Assembly (NCBI RefSeq): GCF_009017415.1
Contig: NC_092407.1
Coordinates: 3,906,001-3,970,000, forward strand
Direction of reading: 5' to 3'
From: Aspergillus flavus
Lineage: Eukaryota > Ascomycota > Eurotiomycetes > Eurotiales > Aspergillaceae
DNA length: 64,000 nt
The translations under genes were made by a program, and so were the position numbers. Of the stretch, positions 45,336 through 56,781 are shown piece by piece; within the stretch, counting starts at the first letter, position 1, and every line of letters starts with the position of its first letter. The notes below the pieces were generated by a model that saw only the letters and a list, made by a program, of their open reading frames with translations, had not been told where the DNA came from and ran no database searches.

Positions 45336-46186
45336 TTACACCTTGATCTGCAGGCCGGCCGTTTGCTTACTGAAGAAGGTGTATGAGAGTGTGATGGTGT
45401 CAATGCCCTTCATTTGCGGATCTTTCGTGAAGTCCGGATCAATGTAGAAGAAAACAGGCATGTCGACAGATTCACCAGCATTCAACTTCTGCTCTTCGAA
45501 ACAGAAACATTGAATCTTACTGAAGTACGGGGCAACTTGGCCCGGCGTGACGCTGTATGTTGCAACACCAATGATATCCGAAGGGCCCTTGTTCGTTGCG
45601 GTATAGAAGGCAAGGGCCGTTTCACCAGGCAGTACTCGGACTTCGCGCTGTTGAGGGGTGAACTTCCATGGCAAAACGTCGGAGACTGAACCATTGAACG
45701 TAATTCGGAGTCGACGAGCGTCTGTTACAGGCGTCACACGAGATGCGGTATCGGCGTCTCCTCCGCGATGGGTAAGGATGGGCTGGCCACCCCAACCAGT
45801 CTGTTGGCAGATCTACATAACCGTAGAGTTCAGCTCCTGCTGCGGATAAATGGGTGCTTGGCGATTGATACCCACCATCTTATATAGAGGGACGGAGCCG
45901 TATGCGAGCGCAACTGTTCCGAGAATAAGACTGGCCGTATAGTACCTAGACGCCGTCAGAAATGAATCGCAAGGAGCAAAGTGCGATAATAATACAATGT
46001 GGACGCATTTCGCTTCTGTGCCTGAGGAGTATTAAACGGTGCGGAGGCATTTTGTCCTAAAAAAGAATTGCGAGAGAAGTATCTTCTCCCCGGCTCGAAA
46101 CATCTTGCATTTGTGGATGTCGGTAACCGGAGACCAGTGCCCGGAAGCGTATACCGGGCCCATGGAGAAATTATGCGACCATACAT
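45336..46186 (-). CDS. COX11: Cytochrome c oxidase copper chaperone Cox11
   Basis: Three exons (46186-45996, 45945-45876, 45812-45336) encode 245 residues. Introns are 50 and 63 bp. The chosen start is the ATG at 46186 (MYGRIISPWARYT), giving an Arg/Ser presequence; the longer frame upstream lacks an ATG. The single inner-membrane helix (YYTASLILGTVALAYGSVPLYKM, residues ~64-86) precedes the intermembrane copper domain: CQQTGWGGQP, FNGSVSDVLPWKFTPQQ, PGETALAFYTATN, IGVATYSVTPGQ. The copper-binding CFCFEEQ motif is at ~190, and FFYIDPDF follows. Family role: delivers copper to the CuB site of Cox1. Confidence 0.96.
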
Positions 46187-46670
46187 GGCGATAGAATTGA
46201 TGCGTAGTCGGATATATGCGGAGAACTCACCTTGCAATATCAAAGGCCTCGCAGCACGTGATTACACCTTGGCGATCAGACGGTCTTTATCGATAAGACC
46301 GAACTTTGATGCATGTCAACGACTAATTAGCACAAATTCATTCAATAACCCTAGGTCAGGGACTAATAAACTAGTAGAGGTACTAGGTACCAGGCACCTC
46401 GGGAGGTATTCCGACACTCATTGAATATATTCTTCTTGTCTAGAAAGGCGACATCACATCTAGACTCTGCTTCAAGTTTATTACGATATACAGCGCATTG
46501 ACTACTATATAAATTTTTACCTGAGTAACGCACCATGGGATAAATAGAAAAGGTAAAAGAAGGCTCTATATTTATCTAATAATACAACAGGAAAAACAAA
46601 CGCCCCTTCAGATGCCGACCTAGACGTTGAAGAAGATTCTTGGTATGATACATCGTCGCTCTATCGTTCA
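46187..46670. other. Intergenic: COX11 promoter and TMEM135-like 3' flank
   Basis: 0.48 kb with several CTAG-containing short repeats near 46360-46400 (GGTACTAGGTACC is a small palindrome). No gene recognised. Confidence 0.55.
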
Positions 46671-48580
46671 TTACTTCAGGACGCTCGTTGCAATCCTGCC
46701 AAAAACGCCTCTTACCATGCCAGGTCGCTCTTGAAGACAAGTGAGAAGAAGGGCAGCGCTTACAGCAAAAGTAATGCGCTCTCGATATTGGTACTAAAGA
46801 CCGATTAGCATTCATTAAGTTCTGCGATTACACAAGGTACGACAGGAAACCAGATCGCAATGATATTATTGCAACACAAGACGAGGTGTCACACGGGAAT
46901 TGGGGGATTGGGAAAGATGTAGACAAGCAATCAAACGGAAAGCGTGAACCATACCTGCTTATCGTAGAACCTTGGAAGCACGGTTGCGGCAGCTCTAGGT
47001 GCCACAAACAATGCTAATTCCTGCCGTTTCGATGGGCTTTCTACAAGGATACTCCAGCCGCACATCAAACATCCAGCTCCAACGCAAAGCCCGGAGTCCC
47101 ACATCATAGGGGTTACCACATCTCGTGGGAATATCTTTGGTCCGATTCTGGTTCTGGCGAGGCAGACGGAATAGTAAAAAATACTCACAAATGAAGCGAG
47201 GAATGCAGATGAGCGTAAGGCATCAGATACAGCCCGACGGAGCGACAATACCGACTTCAATCTCCGGAGACGAAAGACAATTTGTAAAGGTATATAAGTA
47301 GCACAGGCAAACCCAAACGTTCGAGCGAACCGAGATACGGCATGTTTTTCACAGTTAGGGCCACAGCTCATGTGTACCATTTCGCAGGGGATAGGAATTG
47401 TTTTGGAGGGATCTCCCCATTCTATAGGCCAGCCGTAGTCCTTGCACATGGACTCGAGTAGAGGCGCTTGTCCTGTGTCTTTCCCATACACGAAGACCCC
47501 TCTCCTGGCTCGCCGAAGTGCTTCAATCAACCGGGAATCCACCTTGGCTACCTCACCAATCCATTTCCCGTAGGACTTTGGCAACCTTTCGGGGAGGTAA
47601 AACCATGCCCACATCACGACTGCTGCACTAGCGGCAAATACGCCTGAATCCGCAAGCTTTGGTGCCAGAGATTCTGCCCGACTCCAGCGACCCCGAGCGC
47701 TCCGCCATCGTCTCCATCGGGCCCATATGATGCAGGCTACGAGATCCATTGCTCGAGTAAAACTAAAAAGCGTCAGATCCATCGTCCTACCCGAAAACTG
47801 AGGTCTATTAGGTATTGTGTTCGGGCATCCTTGCTGCTCCCCAGTGGCTTCGTTGTTTCCAATGTGAGCGAGCGTCCTTTCATCGCCTTGCAGCCTTATG
47901 GGCTTTCGATTCAGCAGTCCAAAGCCCAGCCAAGCGGAAAGGAAAGCACAGACAAGTCGAGATAAACGCAAAAACTTGGCGGATCCTGATTGACTACATT
48001 TGAAGCCAAGTCTTTGGCTTAAGAGCTCAGCCAGCCGAAAAATGACCAGGGGAAACACGGTTGAACCCCCAACAAGAGAAGCACAGAATGTGGGGAAGCT
48101 CTCTAATCGTATTGCACTCGTCAGTGCACGAATTAGCTATAATCCAAGTATTAGTCTAGAGCTTTTATCAGTCGTGTACTTGGCAAGTAAATCACAAGGG
48201 GTAAAAGTCACAGATGGGTCAAGGACAAATGATGGATGATCAAGAAACATTCCACAAAGGTATGTATCGACCAATGGAACGACCTACCACTCTGCGCTTC
48301 TGTTGATAGTTCGAGTCATTCCTCCAAACTTGCCGTAAAGACGATATAACCCTCGGAGTGGTGGAGGACAAATAACCAATGATATACGCACGCAAAATGC
48401 TGTGAGGATACACAAGCAGCAGTCCAGTCAGCAATCTCAGCAGCACCCCAGAAAATGTAACGTGTACCAGCGTTCTAGATCGCATGCGACGCCTAAACGG
48501 CATCACAGTTAAGGTAATACGTACGGTTTTAGCAGTTGATTTATATTTCGGCCTTTGCCCGTGAGGCCTGTAGAATCCAT
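46671..48580 (-). CDS. TMEM135-like integral membrane protein
   Basis: Four exons (48580-48525, 48492-48288, 48136-46955, 46793-46671) give 521 residues. Exon 1 starts MDSTGLTGKGRN. The first conserved block crosses the exon 2/3 junction (LIRALTSAIRLESFPTFCASLVGG). Several hydrophobic helices follow. The family signature near residue 335 is GWPIEWGDPSKTIPIPCEMVHM with further Cys and His (SCGPNCEKHAVSRF). The C-terminal exon supplies YRERITFAVSAALLL and GVFGRIATSVLK. Family knowledge: TMEM135/PMP52 proteins are found on peroxisomes, mitochondria and lipid droplets; the biochemical activity is not settled. The last two helices depend on the intron at 46954-46794. Confidence 0.85.
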
Positions 48581-50018
48581 GGTGTTCAAAGCTCCATTCA
48601 ATGGCAATGTTTCATGGCCACTTCTCGGTAGAAGATGGTATCACACCATATAATATGAACCTAAACTATATAGGGGCGTCAGGGATTCTTCCTAGCTATG
48701 TATAGCCGATCCTTGTACATAACGCGAGACACACCTTTCGGACGCGGTGTACCTACTCCTTACGGAGAACTTAACATGGATCGCTTGGTCAATCCAGATC
48801 TCTTTGAGGCAACAATAATCGACGGAGACCATGTAAATTGGACGAGATTACGGAATACAAAATGGGAAAACTAGCACAAACACCTGCTGTGGCAGCAGTT
48901 CGAATAATTCCTACCTGATAGCGGTCTATTGGCAGCGTTGGTGTGACCTAGCGTGGAGCCGTGCAACGTAATCTTGAACCTCGGTCCTTGAGGACCTCCA
49001 AAGCACTTCTGTTAAGGCTGGTGGTTCAGGGGTAAGACTAAACCCTTGGTGGCCGATCCTCCATCTGTCAGCCGCAAAATTGGGTGGTACGTGAGTCGTC
49101 CCGCGGGATAAACCCCGTGGGCCTCCGGGCCGTACGGAGCACTTGGTTGTGGGCCGAAGAAAAACGGAACGAGGAAAAGAGGAGTTCGATGGATGAACAA
49201 TATTTAATAAAACAAAGAAGTAGTATATACAAACTATTTTCCGAGTAAGAATGTGAGAATAAGAGGGGTCTGCAAGGTGTTATACTGGCCTGAGTTATGG
49301 ACCAGGAGGAAGGGGGGAAAGAGGGAAAGAGACAGCAGAGTAGCAGACAGCAGACAATTCAATGCAGGACATGGATTTGCCAGACCCTCTTCTAGCGGGA
49401 TTGGGAAATAGGACCGAGCGTCACAATACCCCGGTATTACGGAAAGTCTAACGTCCCTGATGGACGACAGTGGGGTATTTTTGGTATGGTTTTTACGTCA
49501 CGCGACCTTTTCTTTCTGTTCGAGCGCGAGATTTTTTGCATGTGATCGAGTCGAAAAGACCGACGGTTTCCATTCCAATGTTACTGCAGCTCTCTCCACC
49601 ATCGCATATCCCCAGACTACTAACTAACTCTTTTTTCCCTCTTTCCCATATGATATCAATGCGGGGGCCTTTCTTCTACCAGGCCAACCTTGTCCTCGTC
49701 TAATGCTGTTGCTCTGTCTTGTGTTCGATTAATACCTACACTCAAGTGTCAACTCATCTATCTGCGGTTCGGTTCTCCCCAAAAAAGGCCCTGCTCGTAC
49801 GTCAAGGACAAGACGAGCCCCGTGGACTCCACTTCTCTGTACTCTTATATGACCCCGGATTTTGAGGGTACAAGTCCAGACCATTGGCCGATCAAGGCAT
49901 GCTCACGTTGCCCTCTCGACGTCGCTCTCAATAATAGAGTAGCGACACAAGCGAAAACCATTACCCCTCCACACTCTACACTGTCGCTCCTTTCTCTTTC
50001 TCTCCGTTCCTCATTAAA
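48581..50018. promoter_or_regulatory. Long divergent region, TMEM135-like and bHLH genes
   Basis: 1.44 kb between opposite starts. 48930-49150 is distinctly G/C-richer than its flanks and contains CCCGCGGG and several GGGCC/CCGTACGG words. 49980-50010 is a pyrimidine-rich leader (CTCCTTTCTCTTTCTCTCC) directly before the bHLH ATG. Plus-strand frames in between (49470-49703, 49690-50022) begin with GTG or TTG only and are not supported. Confidence 0.55.
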
Positions 50019-51416
50019 ATGAATATGAACGCTCCTCAGGCTCGCAGTGGACGGGATAGCCCTCAACCGGGACCATTTGGCTGTATGTATAGTCGAAGTT
50101 TGACACAAATACCTCAGTCTGATCGCATTTACCTTGCAGATTCCTTTCTTTCGCCCATGGATACTCCTTACGAACCTGCACCTGCGCCTCCTCCCGGGCC
50201 AGCTCTTCTTGATGATAATGAGTCTAATATGCTTGATAATTTTTTCACGACAATGAATTCCAACCATTTCACGAACGACTTCTGGCTCCAGGGCCAACAG
50301 AATAAGTCACTTGGGCCGCCAAATTTTGAATGGTCAGATGAACTACCTCCGACATTCGAAGGCTCCACCACCTCTCTCTCACAACCCTCACTTCCTCACC
50401 GCGGCCTAGATAAATCCGGAATGGATATTTTACCTAACCATTCGAATTCGGATATCTTCGCGGCTGCTTCCATGCTCTATCAAAACGGCATGAATGGGGC
50501 TGGACTTGTTGCTCCTTTTGCACATCACCCGTTCTCCTCTTTCTCAAATATGGACTACAATAATACCCATATGAATGGTCGAGTAAAACCCCATCAACCA
50601 CAATCAGTGCCATCCAAGCAGTCGAACACGTTGACTGGTGCACGTGCACCGTTGGCTTATCACACGTCGGAAATGCTCTTTGATGTGCGAGATCCAATAT
50701 CAGCAGAGCAACAAGCCACTGCCAAAGTACGGCCTCTTCATTGGGGGTCTGATGTCAGCTTTATGGACCAAGGATATGTGGCACCGCCTGATCAGCCGAA
50801 CGTAGAAGAACAAACGCAGGAATTGCTTCGCCACCTCGAGTCTCTCGAGCCCCAAAGCAGTGCTGCCAATACTCGCGCACCTAGTCCGGAACGGATCACC
50901 GGCCACCACAGTGCTCATTGGACAGGACCGGATGCGACCGGGCCACTCAGTGATTTACGCAGGGAATACAGGGACAGCATGGAAGATCTATCGCAGCCTA
51001 AGAAACGGCAAAGGACCTTGATCAAGGAAGAAGAGGACGAGAACTCGGAAGATGACACGAAACCGAGGTCAAGAAGATCCAAGAGTACGAGCTATGGCAA
51101 GAATCGGCGGATGTCAACTGAGACCATCCGAAAATCGAAAGTTCAGCAAGGTGCCAAACCCGCAAGAGAGAATCTCACGGAGGAGCAAAAACGGAGTAAT
51201 CACATTTTGTCTGAGCAAAAACGCAGAAACTTGATCAGGCAGGGATTTGACGATTTATGCACGCTTGTACCTGGGCTGAAGGGTGGAGGCTTCAGCAAAA
51301 GTGCCATGCTTACGCAAGCTGCAGACTGGCTGGAGGAGATACTACGTGGGAATGAAATTCTAAAGGCGCAGCTTGCCGACATGAAAGCCGTGAATGGCTT
51401 AGTTATGCCTCGATAA
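50019..51416 (+). CDS. bHLH transcription factor
   Basis: The frame is open from ATG 50019 to 51416 (465 residues), but a 57-bp in-frame intron at 50083-50139 (donor GTATGT, acceptor TTGCAG) is likely. Removing it gives 446 residues and joins GPFGY to SFLSPMDTPY. The N-terminal 330 residues are rich in Ser, Pro, Asn and Gln, with acidic patches. A basic region follows (KKRQRTLIKEE, RRSKSTSYGKNRR). The bHLH domain is at ~372-425: SNHILSEQKRRNLIRQGFDDL carries the His/Glu/Arg E-box contacts, then a loop with LKGGGFSKSAML and helix 2 QAADWLEEIL. A short leucine-spaced tail follows. The family is fungal Myc/Max-like; the target genes are unknown. A CDS-only reading without the intron is also valid. 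Confidence 0.9.
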   Translation: MNMNAPQARSGRDSPQPGPFGCMYSRSLTQIPQSDRIYLADSFLSPMDTPYEPAPAPPPGPALLDDNESNMLDNFFTTMNSNHFTNDFWLQGQQNKSLGPPNFEWSDELPPTFEGSTTSLSQPSLPHRGLDKSGMDILPNHSNSDIFAAASMLYQNGMNGAGLVAPFAHHPFSSFSNMDYNNTHMNGRVKPHQPQSVPSKQSNTLTGARAPLAYHTSEMLFDVRDPISAEQQATAKVRPLHWGSDVSFMDQGYVAPPDQPNVEEQTQELLRHLESLEPQSSAANTRAPSPERITGHHSAHWTGPDATGPLSDLRREYRDSMEDLSQPKKRQRTLIKEEEDENSEDDTKPRSRRSKSTSYGKNRRMSTETIRKSKVQQGAKPARENLTEEQKRSNHILSEQKRRNLIRQGFDDLCTLVPGLKGGGFSKSAMLTQAADWLEEILRGNEILKAQLADMKAVNGLVMPR

Positions 51417-52133
51417 CGCGTATGTTGGTTATGCGACCATGACATGTCCTTTCTTCTTTCTACCCTGTCGAAACACTTTTTCGAGCACTGGCACTTTTAC
51501 AAGTTCTCTGAGATGGATCGATTAGCGAGCTAGGTGGTGTACATTGTGGACGTTTCATTCTCGGGGCTTTTATCTTCTGGCGATCATGATCTATCCCTAA
51601 GATATCTATGTGTTCTCTTTTCCTGCTGTTCCTTTAAAGCCTGTCTCGTTGCTGCTACGATGTGCTTCATGCCTTATAATACCCTTGATTGCTCAGGCCT
51701 AGGAGCCGAGCGTTATGTTCTCTGTCTTGTATGCATAATAGGAAACTGATATATATCCGGCTATAGAGAATGCAAGCCTTTGCATTTGGGCATGGGTATT
51801 AAATACGTATCTGTATGTAAAAGCTCTCCAAGTCATTAAGCCAAAACCAGATGTGTAAGAGGAACACAAGAGAAATACAATACAAGATGCAAGGTAAAAT
51901 CGCCGAGGAGCATTGATGGTAGGAGACGTACCTGCAGCCGTCAGTGCCCCACGGGCGCCTAAACTAGTTTAGCGTCATTGTGTTTCTCTGGCATGTGACG
52001 CTGCGACAAGGATCAACAATCGCGTTGACGTCGATCCATCCACATTACTACGCACGACACCTTCTTACCTTTTTCTTGTATTCAATGTGAATCTTGCTCA
52101 AGGGCCTCTAGTTTCTCTACCAATCAAGCCGCA
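51417..52133. other. Intergenic: bHLH 3' flank and fta7 promoter
   Basis: 0.72 kb between two plus-strand genes. The frame at 51534-51749 is Cys-rich but lacks similarity or splice support. A pyrimidine-rich run (CACCTTCTTACCTTTTTCTTG) lies at 52058-52080 near the next start. Confidence 0.55.
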
Positions 52134-53142
52134 ATGCCTCCGAAACGAAAGAGCTCCGGTGATGGACATGATCAAGACGACACGCGCAGGAAGCGATTTG
52201 CTTATCTGAAGCCCCAAGTTCGTCGGGTTGCTGAAAGAACGATCAAATCTAAATGGTCCACGCTACCAGAGCCAATGCAAGAAAAAGTTCGCGATATGTT
52301 TCGAGCTCTCGAGCGCCCGGTCATAGTGCGCCAGCAGAGTGAGCGAAAGCGCATTGAAGCGCAGGCGGCCGTTCAGGCCGTAGTGAAGAAGTATGCATGG
52401 CGAATATTCTTATGTTTTCTGATTATTTCTTCTGTTCTTGATAGAAAAATGACCTAACCTTCAAACCTTCCTCTCAAGTCTCGGAAAGCGCCTCCCTAGA
52501 ATGCCATTCCCACCCGTAACGAAGGATTCGGTTTTCGAGTACGAGGCTGCACTGAAAGAACACGTACGAAGCGTCCTAAACTGCCTTCACAAACTAATAC
52601 TGATACTCGACAGTGCTCCCTGGAGGCGAGCTTGGCTACCGTCACGGACAGCACTGATCTTTTGAAAGCCGAAATCGAAAAAGAAGAGGCATTACTTGCG
52701 AAGGAAACGAAGCAACTGCAGGAAATGGAGAAGAATGCTAAGCGGGCGGAAGCTGAACGGAAGAGGCAGCTGAAAAATGTAAGCCGACTGTGTTGCTGTG
52801 AAGCCGCGGAACTTGTTACTGATGATATTAAGGAACACCCCGTACTTCGACAGCTCAGCGTTCCTGGACAACAGAGTCAGGATCATACTCAATTCACACT
52901 CGCTGGCGCAAACGATTTGCAAACTACGTTTGATGAGGTAATCACGCGGCTTCCTTATTGCCAAGCTGTCACTAACGTGCTTTCTTTAGCTCGAAAACGA
53001 CCCTGAGGTCGTGGACTTGTTAAAGCATCTGAATGGACATCTCAAATCCATGCAGAGCAATACAGCTCCTCTGGCAGGCCTAAGTGAGGCGATTACACGG
53101 TCTCAGACAGCCTTGAGTTTGATTTGCCGGCCTGAAGATTGA
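52134..53142 (+). CDS. fta7: Kinetochore protein Fta7/CENP-Q
   Basis: Five exons (52134-52390, 52479-52563, 52614-52778, 52833-52937, 52990-53142) total 765 nt, or 254 residues, with all junction phases consistent. It opens MPPKRKSSGDGHDQDD. The block KPQVRRVAERTIKSKWSTLPEP and the repeated Arg/Gln helix are the CENP-Q signature. A coiled coil occupies ~125-180 (LLKAEIEKEEALLAKETKQLQEMEKN). The C-terminal part includes HPVLRQL and LENDPEVVDLLKHLNGHL. Family role: CENP-Q (Okp1 in yeast) pairs with CENP-U in the COMA/CCAN inner kinetochore complex. Confidence 0.88.
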
Positions 53143-54206
53143 GGCATTTGAGCTTTAACCTGCATTAGGGTTTCATAAAACTTGATGTGGTATTACCTCA
53201 GCTACAGCTGAAAGCCAGCCTATCATTCAGTCGAACCTTCCGGTTTGTATTGCAGGTGCATGACTGCAACGGCTTGACCTAGGGGATAGACCCGTAAACA
53301 ATGGGCTGATTCCTGGAAAAATCGTTTGAGTACTACATGTGATTGGCCTACTGTCTCTTTAGCCTTGCTATGTGAGCGTGCTATAAAAACGCCACCAACG
53401 GGGCACTTAAGATCCAGCCATCATACGGTGCGGGTCCTAAATATTCAAACAGAATATGTGGTTCGGTGGATGTTGGAAAGCCCCTTATTCTGATAGGGAG
53501 ATTAGCTAGGGGACTGGTCTAGTCTAGATCATGGGAGTCAAATCTGGCGCACTATGACGAGGTGGCTGTGCGTCGGAGCATAGAATCGTACTTGTATGGA
53601 GCAACTCCAAATGTGGAGGGCCTGAGCATCTGTTTACATTAGAAGTGCTTTGCTCGTTTCCAGTGAATTTAGAACGATGAGCACGCTCGGATTCTGGAAC
53701 AGTAGAAAGCATAATTGGCATATAGTTCAACCTGGAGGGTTATTTTCAAGTGTATAAGCCATTCAAGCCGAGGTAGTTGTTTCGCATATGGTCATGCCGA
53801 AATGCTGGTTGTTGAATATCAAGATTTAGGGTTCCGAGGAAGAGTTGGGGAGGAGATTTATGGTGTCAAGAGAATGCATCGGGACATCTTGGGACGTTTC
53901 CCGCAGTTGAAATGCGGAGGAGCTCGGGAAAAGATACAGCCCGCCCGGTTGGAAGTCCCGCACACCAGCGGGGAAACCTTGTGAGTCGATCGCAATCGCC
54001 GTTCGCGTGTATCATCATACCATACATACATACTTTCGCGCCGCGACAGTGACTCAAGGATTACTTTTCTACAATGCATTTGAGCTTTCTCTGTCTTTGA
54101 GCGTTAGTTGATGTCTGCAAGTTCCCACCGGACTCTTATCTGTGTCCCCCGATAGCGACAACGAAACAGCCGGACTCTGCGCAACCGCTTTTGCGCCCAG
54201 TGATCA
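53143..54206. other. Intergenic: fta7 3' flank and acuK promoter/leader
   Basis: 1.06 kb with no supported gene. A plus-strand frame at 53715-53984 shows no family features. ATACATACATAC occurs near 54021-54032. The acuK leader should lie in the right half. Confidence 0.55.
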
Positions 54207-56311
54207 ATGACCGAGAAAAACGCTGCGCAAACGGGCACGAGACCCGAACAATCCGGCAATGGTACCTTAGGAAATCTGAAGAACAGTATGGCTGAAGGAG
54301 ACGCACCCAAAAAGGACTCAACCGCCAAAGATAACTCGCGAAATTCTCCAGCGTCCAAAGGTGAAAACGCTGCTGCGGGGACTCACGCCAGCCCCAAGAA
54401 GCGTCGCAAGGTTAATCATGGTAAGCAAACAACCTCGCCATGCATTCGTACAAGGATAATGGCAGCGGATCCTCACACTCCCTTGCCGTTCCGCGGATAT
54501 GAACTCTACGACGCTAATCCTGTTGCCACTCTTTTAGCATGCGTCTACTGTCGGCGATCGGTAAGCCTGTTCTCTTGACGCCCCTTTCAGCAATATTCGT
54601 CGTCTGTCCGGACGTCCAGTTGCTTCCCCCTTCGAAAAATCAAAGCAAGGAGTAAAAGAAAAAAACCCCTCGGAATCTATCTGCTGACGAAAGGGCAATT
54701 CTTCACGTGGTACAGCATATGACTTGCGATTCGGTACGACTTTTCCTGAACTTTACCATCACAGCTCACCCTTGTGAAACCCATTACGGTTGCCTTGAGA
54801 GTTGCTGACACTTGTTTTCTTTTCTTTTCCTTTGGAAAATAAAGGAGCGGCCGTGTACACGATGTATAAAGCGCAATATTGGCCACCTGTGCCATGACGA
54901 GCCTAGAGAACCTTCGAAGCGCGCTCGGAGTGAACACGAACACTCTGTAGGAGATGACGAAAGCGTGCAGAACAATGACTTTTCGAACGTCCTTCAAGGT
55001 ATGACTGGTAATGTCGATGTCCAGGATGCTGCCGGTCAGCAAATCCTCCCTAACGGGATTCCATCGTCGTCTGTGCAGCACGGCAACCTCCCCTCTTCTT
55101 CAGGTCAAGCCCCCGGTGCAACTTCCCAGCCAGGTAAGTCTTGGAGTAAGTAAACGCATTTGTTAATGTTGTTGCTGATTTTCCCTTCAAAAAGTTCTCG
55201 GTTACAATGATTGGCTTGGTGGTCAAAGCCAATTTCAGGATATGCACACTTTCCATCCTTCGTATATGTTCAATGCTCCGGAGGTCACAAATGAGTACAA
55301 CCTTCTTGGTGACTTCCTGAGTAACAGTCTCTTGGATGACGGATCTATGTTCCAGAATGATGATCTGCAGGGGATCTACTCTGACCCGACGTTGATCGGT
55401 TCGATGGCAACACTCGGTGGGGGACCTAACGCGGCGCTACTTCAGCAATCGCAACCGCCGCCTTTGACCCAGACCCAACCATCTCAGGGCGAATCAATCC
55501 AGGGTCCGATTAGTGGAGCGGTCAATGATAAAGCGCGGGAAACATATTACATGACGGCAGCAGATCCTTCCGGGTCTGACCCACCGGAAGAGCGAATGAA
55601 CAAGCTCCTGAAGGCTAAATACGATGCTGGCCTTCTCAGGCCATTTAACTACGTAAAGGGCTACGCCAGGTTAAACCAATATATGGAAAAGAATCTGCAG
55701 CAAGCCTCGCGCCAGAAGATTCTCCGACAACTCGATAAATTCAGGCCAAAGTTCCGGGAGAGAATGCAGAGTCTGACGGATATCGAGCTTATCCTTGTGG
55801 AGATGTGGTTTGAACGGAGCTTGATGGAATACGATCGTGTCTTCGCTAGTATGGCGATTCCAGCTTGCTGCTGGAGGCGTACGGGTGAGATCTTTCGAGG
55901 CAATAAGGAGATGGCAGAATTGATCGGAGTTCCAATTGAAACTTTAAGAGATGTAAGTCTGGTGATGGTGGCATTGGTCTTAGAAGATTAAGCTGACATG
56001 TCCTCGTGTACTAGGGCAAGCTAGCCATTCACGAAATTATTGTGGAAGATCAGCTTGTGAGCTACTGGGAGAAATTTGGAGCAATTGCTTTTGATAATAC
56101 ACAAAAGGCAATGCTAACAAGCTGTACATTGAAAAGTCCTGACTCTAACGCTCCTGGCGATGGAATCCCTTGCTGCTTTTCATTCACAATACGGAGAGAC
56201 CCGCACAATATGTAAGTGAATTATGCCGCTACAGTTTCCCTGTCTGACGTGCAATTTAGTCCGTCTCTTATTGTTGGAAATTTCCTGCCATCTCAACGAA
56301 AGAGTAAATGA
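54207..56311 (+). CDS. acuK: Zn2Cys6 gluconeogenesis activator AcuK (Ert1 family)
   Basis: Seven exons (54207-54420, 54538-54560, 54716-54733, 54845-55133, 55195-55952, 56015-56211, 56260-56311) give 516 residues. The zinc cluster is at ~73-101: Cys spacing 2-6-5-2-8, read as CVYCRRS / HMTCDS / ERPCTRCIKRNIGHLC, where slashes mark introns; the middle piece is an 18-nt microexon. A basic KKRRKVNH precedes it. The central part is Gln/Ser/Pro-rich. The C-terminal region (FNYVKGYARLNQYME, DIELILVEMWFERSLMEYDRVFASM, WRRTGEIFRGNKEMAELIGVP, GKLAIHEIIVEDQLVSYWEKF) is the conserved PAS-like half. It ends PSLIVGNFLPS. Family role: with AcuM it activates PEP carboxykinase and related genes on acetate, and iron uptake genes in some species. 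Confidence 0.93.
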
Positions 56312-56781
56312 ATATATGCTTGTTTTCCTTGTCTCAATTTGCTATCGGCGTCAGGTTTTGGGGATTTGTTGATTTCAGATGGACATACTCGGCACATACG
56401 TCCACCTAGGTGCTTTAGCAGCTGAACGCGCTGAAATGTCATGCTCATCTCATGCATTTCGTTAAAATTGTACCATACTTCACTCTTTCTCCCTAACACT
56501 CATCACGGGAGCAAAAATGGGTTGGGGTTTGCTTGCCTGAATTTGATACCTGAATAACGTGATGGAATATGAACTAGTCTAATCATGTGGATGGCCTTCC
56601 GAAAAGGAACCTCTTCTGAAATTGTAGAGTGTAATGTAATCCAACAGACAAGAGTCACAGAACACTTCTTGCTATTAGCTTCCGGCTAGCAATAACCGTT
56701 TTTAGTAATATAGATATCTTATTTGACAGTCAGACGCGCAAGATCATCTCCTACAAGAACTAGACTGCCAACTTCGAGGGC
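56312..56781. other. Intergenic: acuK 3' flank and ZIP4 promoter
   Basis: 0.47 kb between two plus-strand genes, A/T-rich. No gene, repeat or RNA recognised. Confidence 0.6.

Noticed and set aside
46187..46243. Longer COX11 N-terminus
   Set aside because: The upstream frame starts only at TTG; the ATG at 46186 gives a suitable presequence.
49012..49500. Solo LTR of a retrotransposon
   Set aside because: A TGTTAAGG start was noticed, but no matching TAACA end, target duplication or primer site could be found.
49470..50022. uORFs upstream of the bHLH gene
   Set aside because: They begin with GTG or TTG, show no coding character and were not counted as genes.
53715..53984. Small ORF between fta7 and acuK
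   Set aside because: No family features, splice support or conservation cue; length is within chance expectation.
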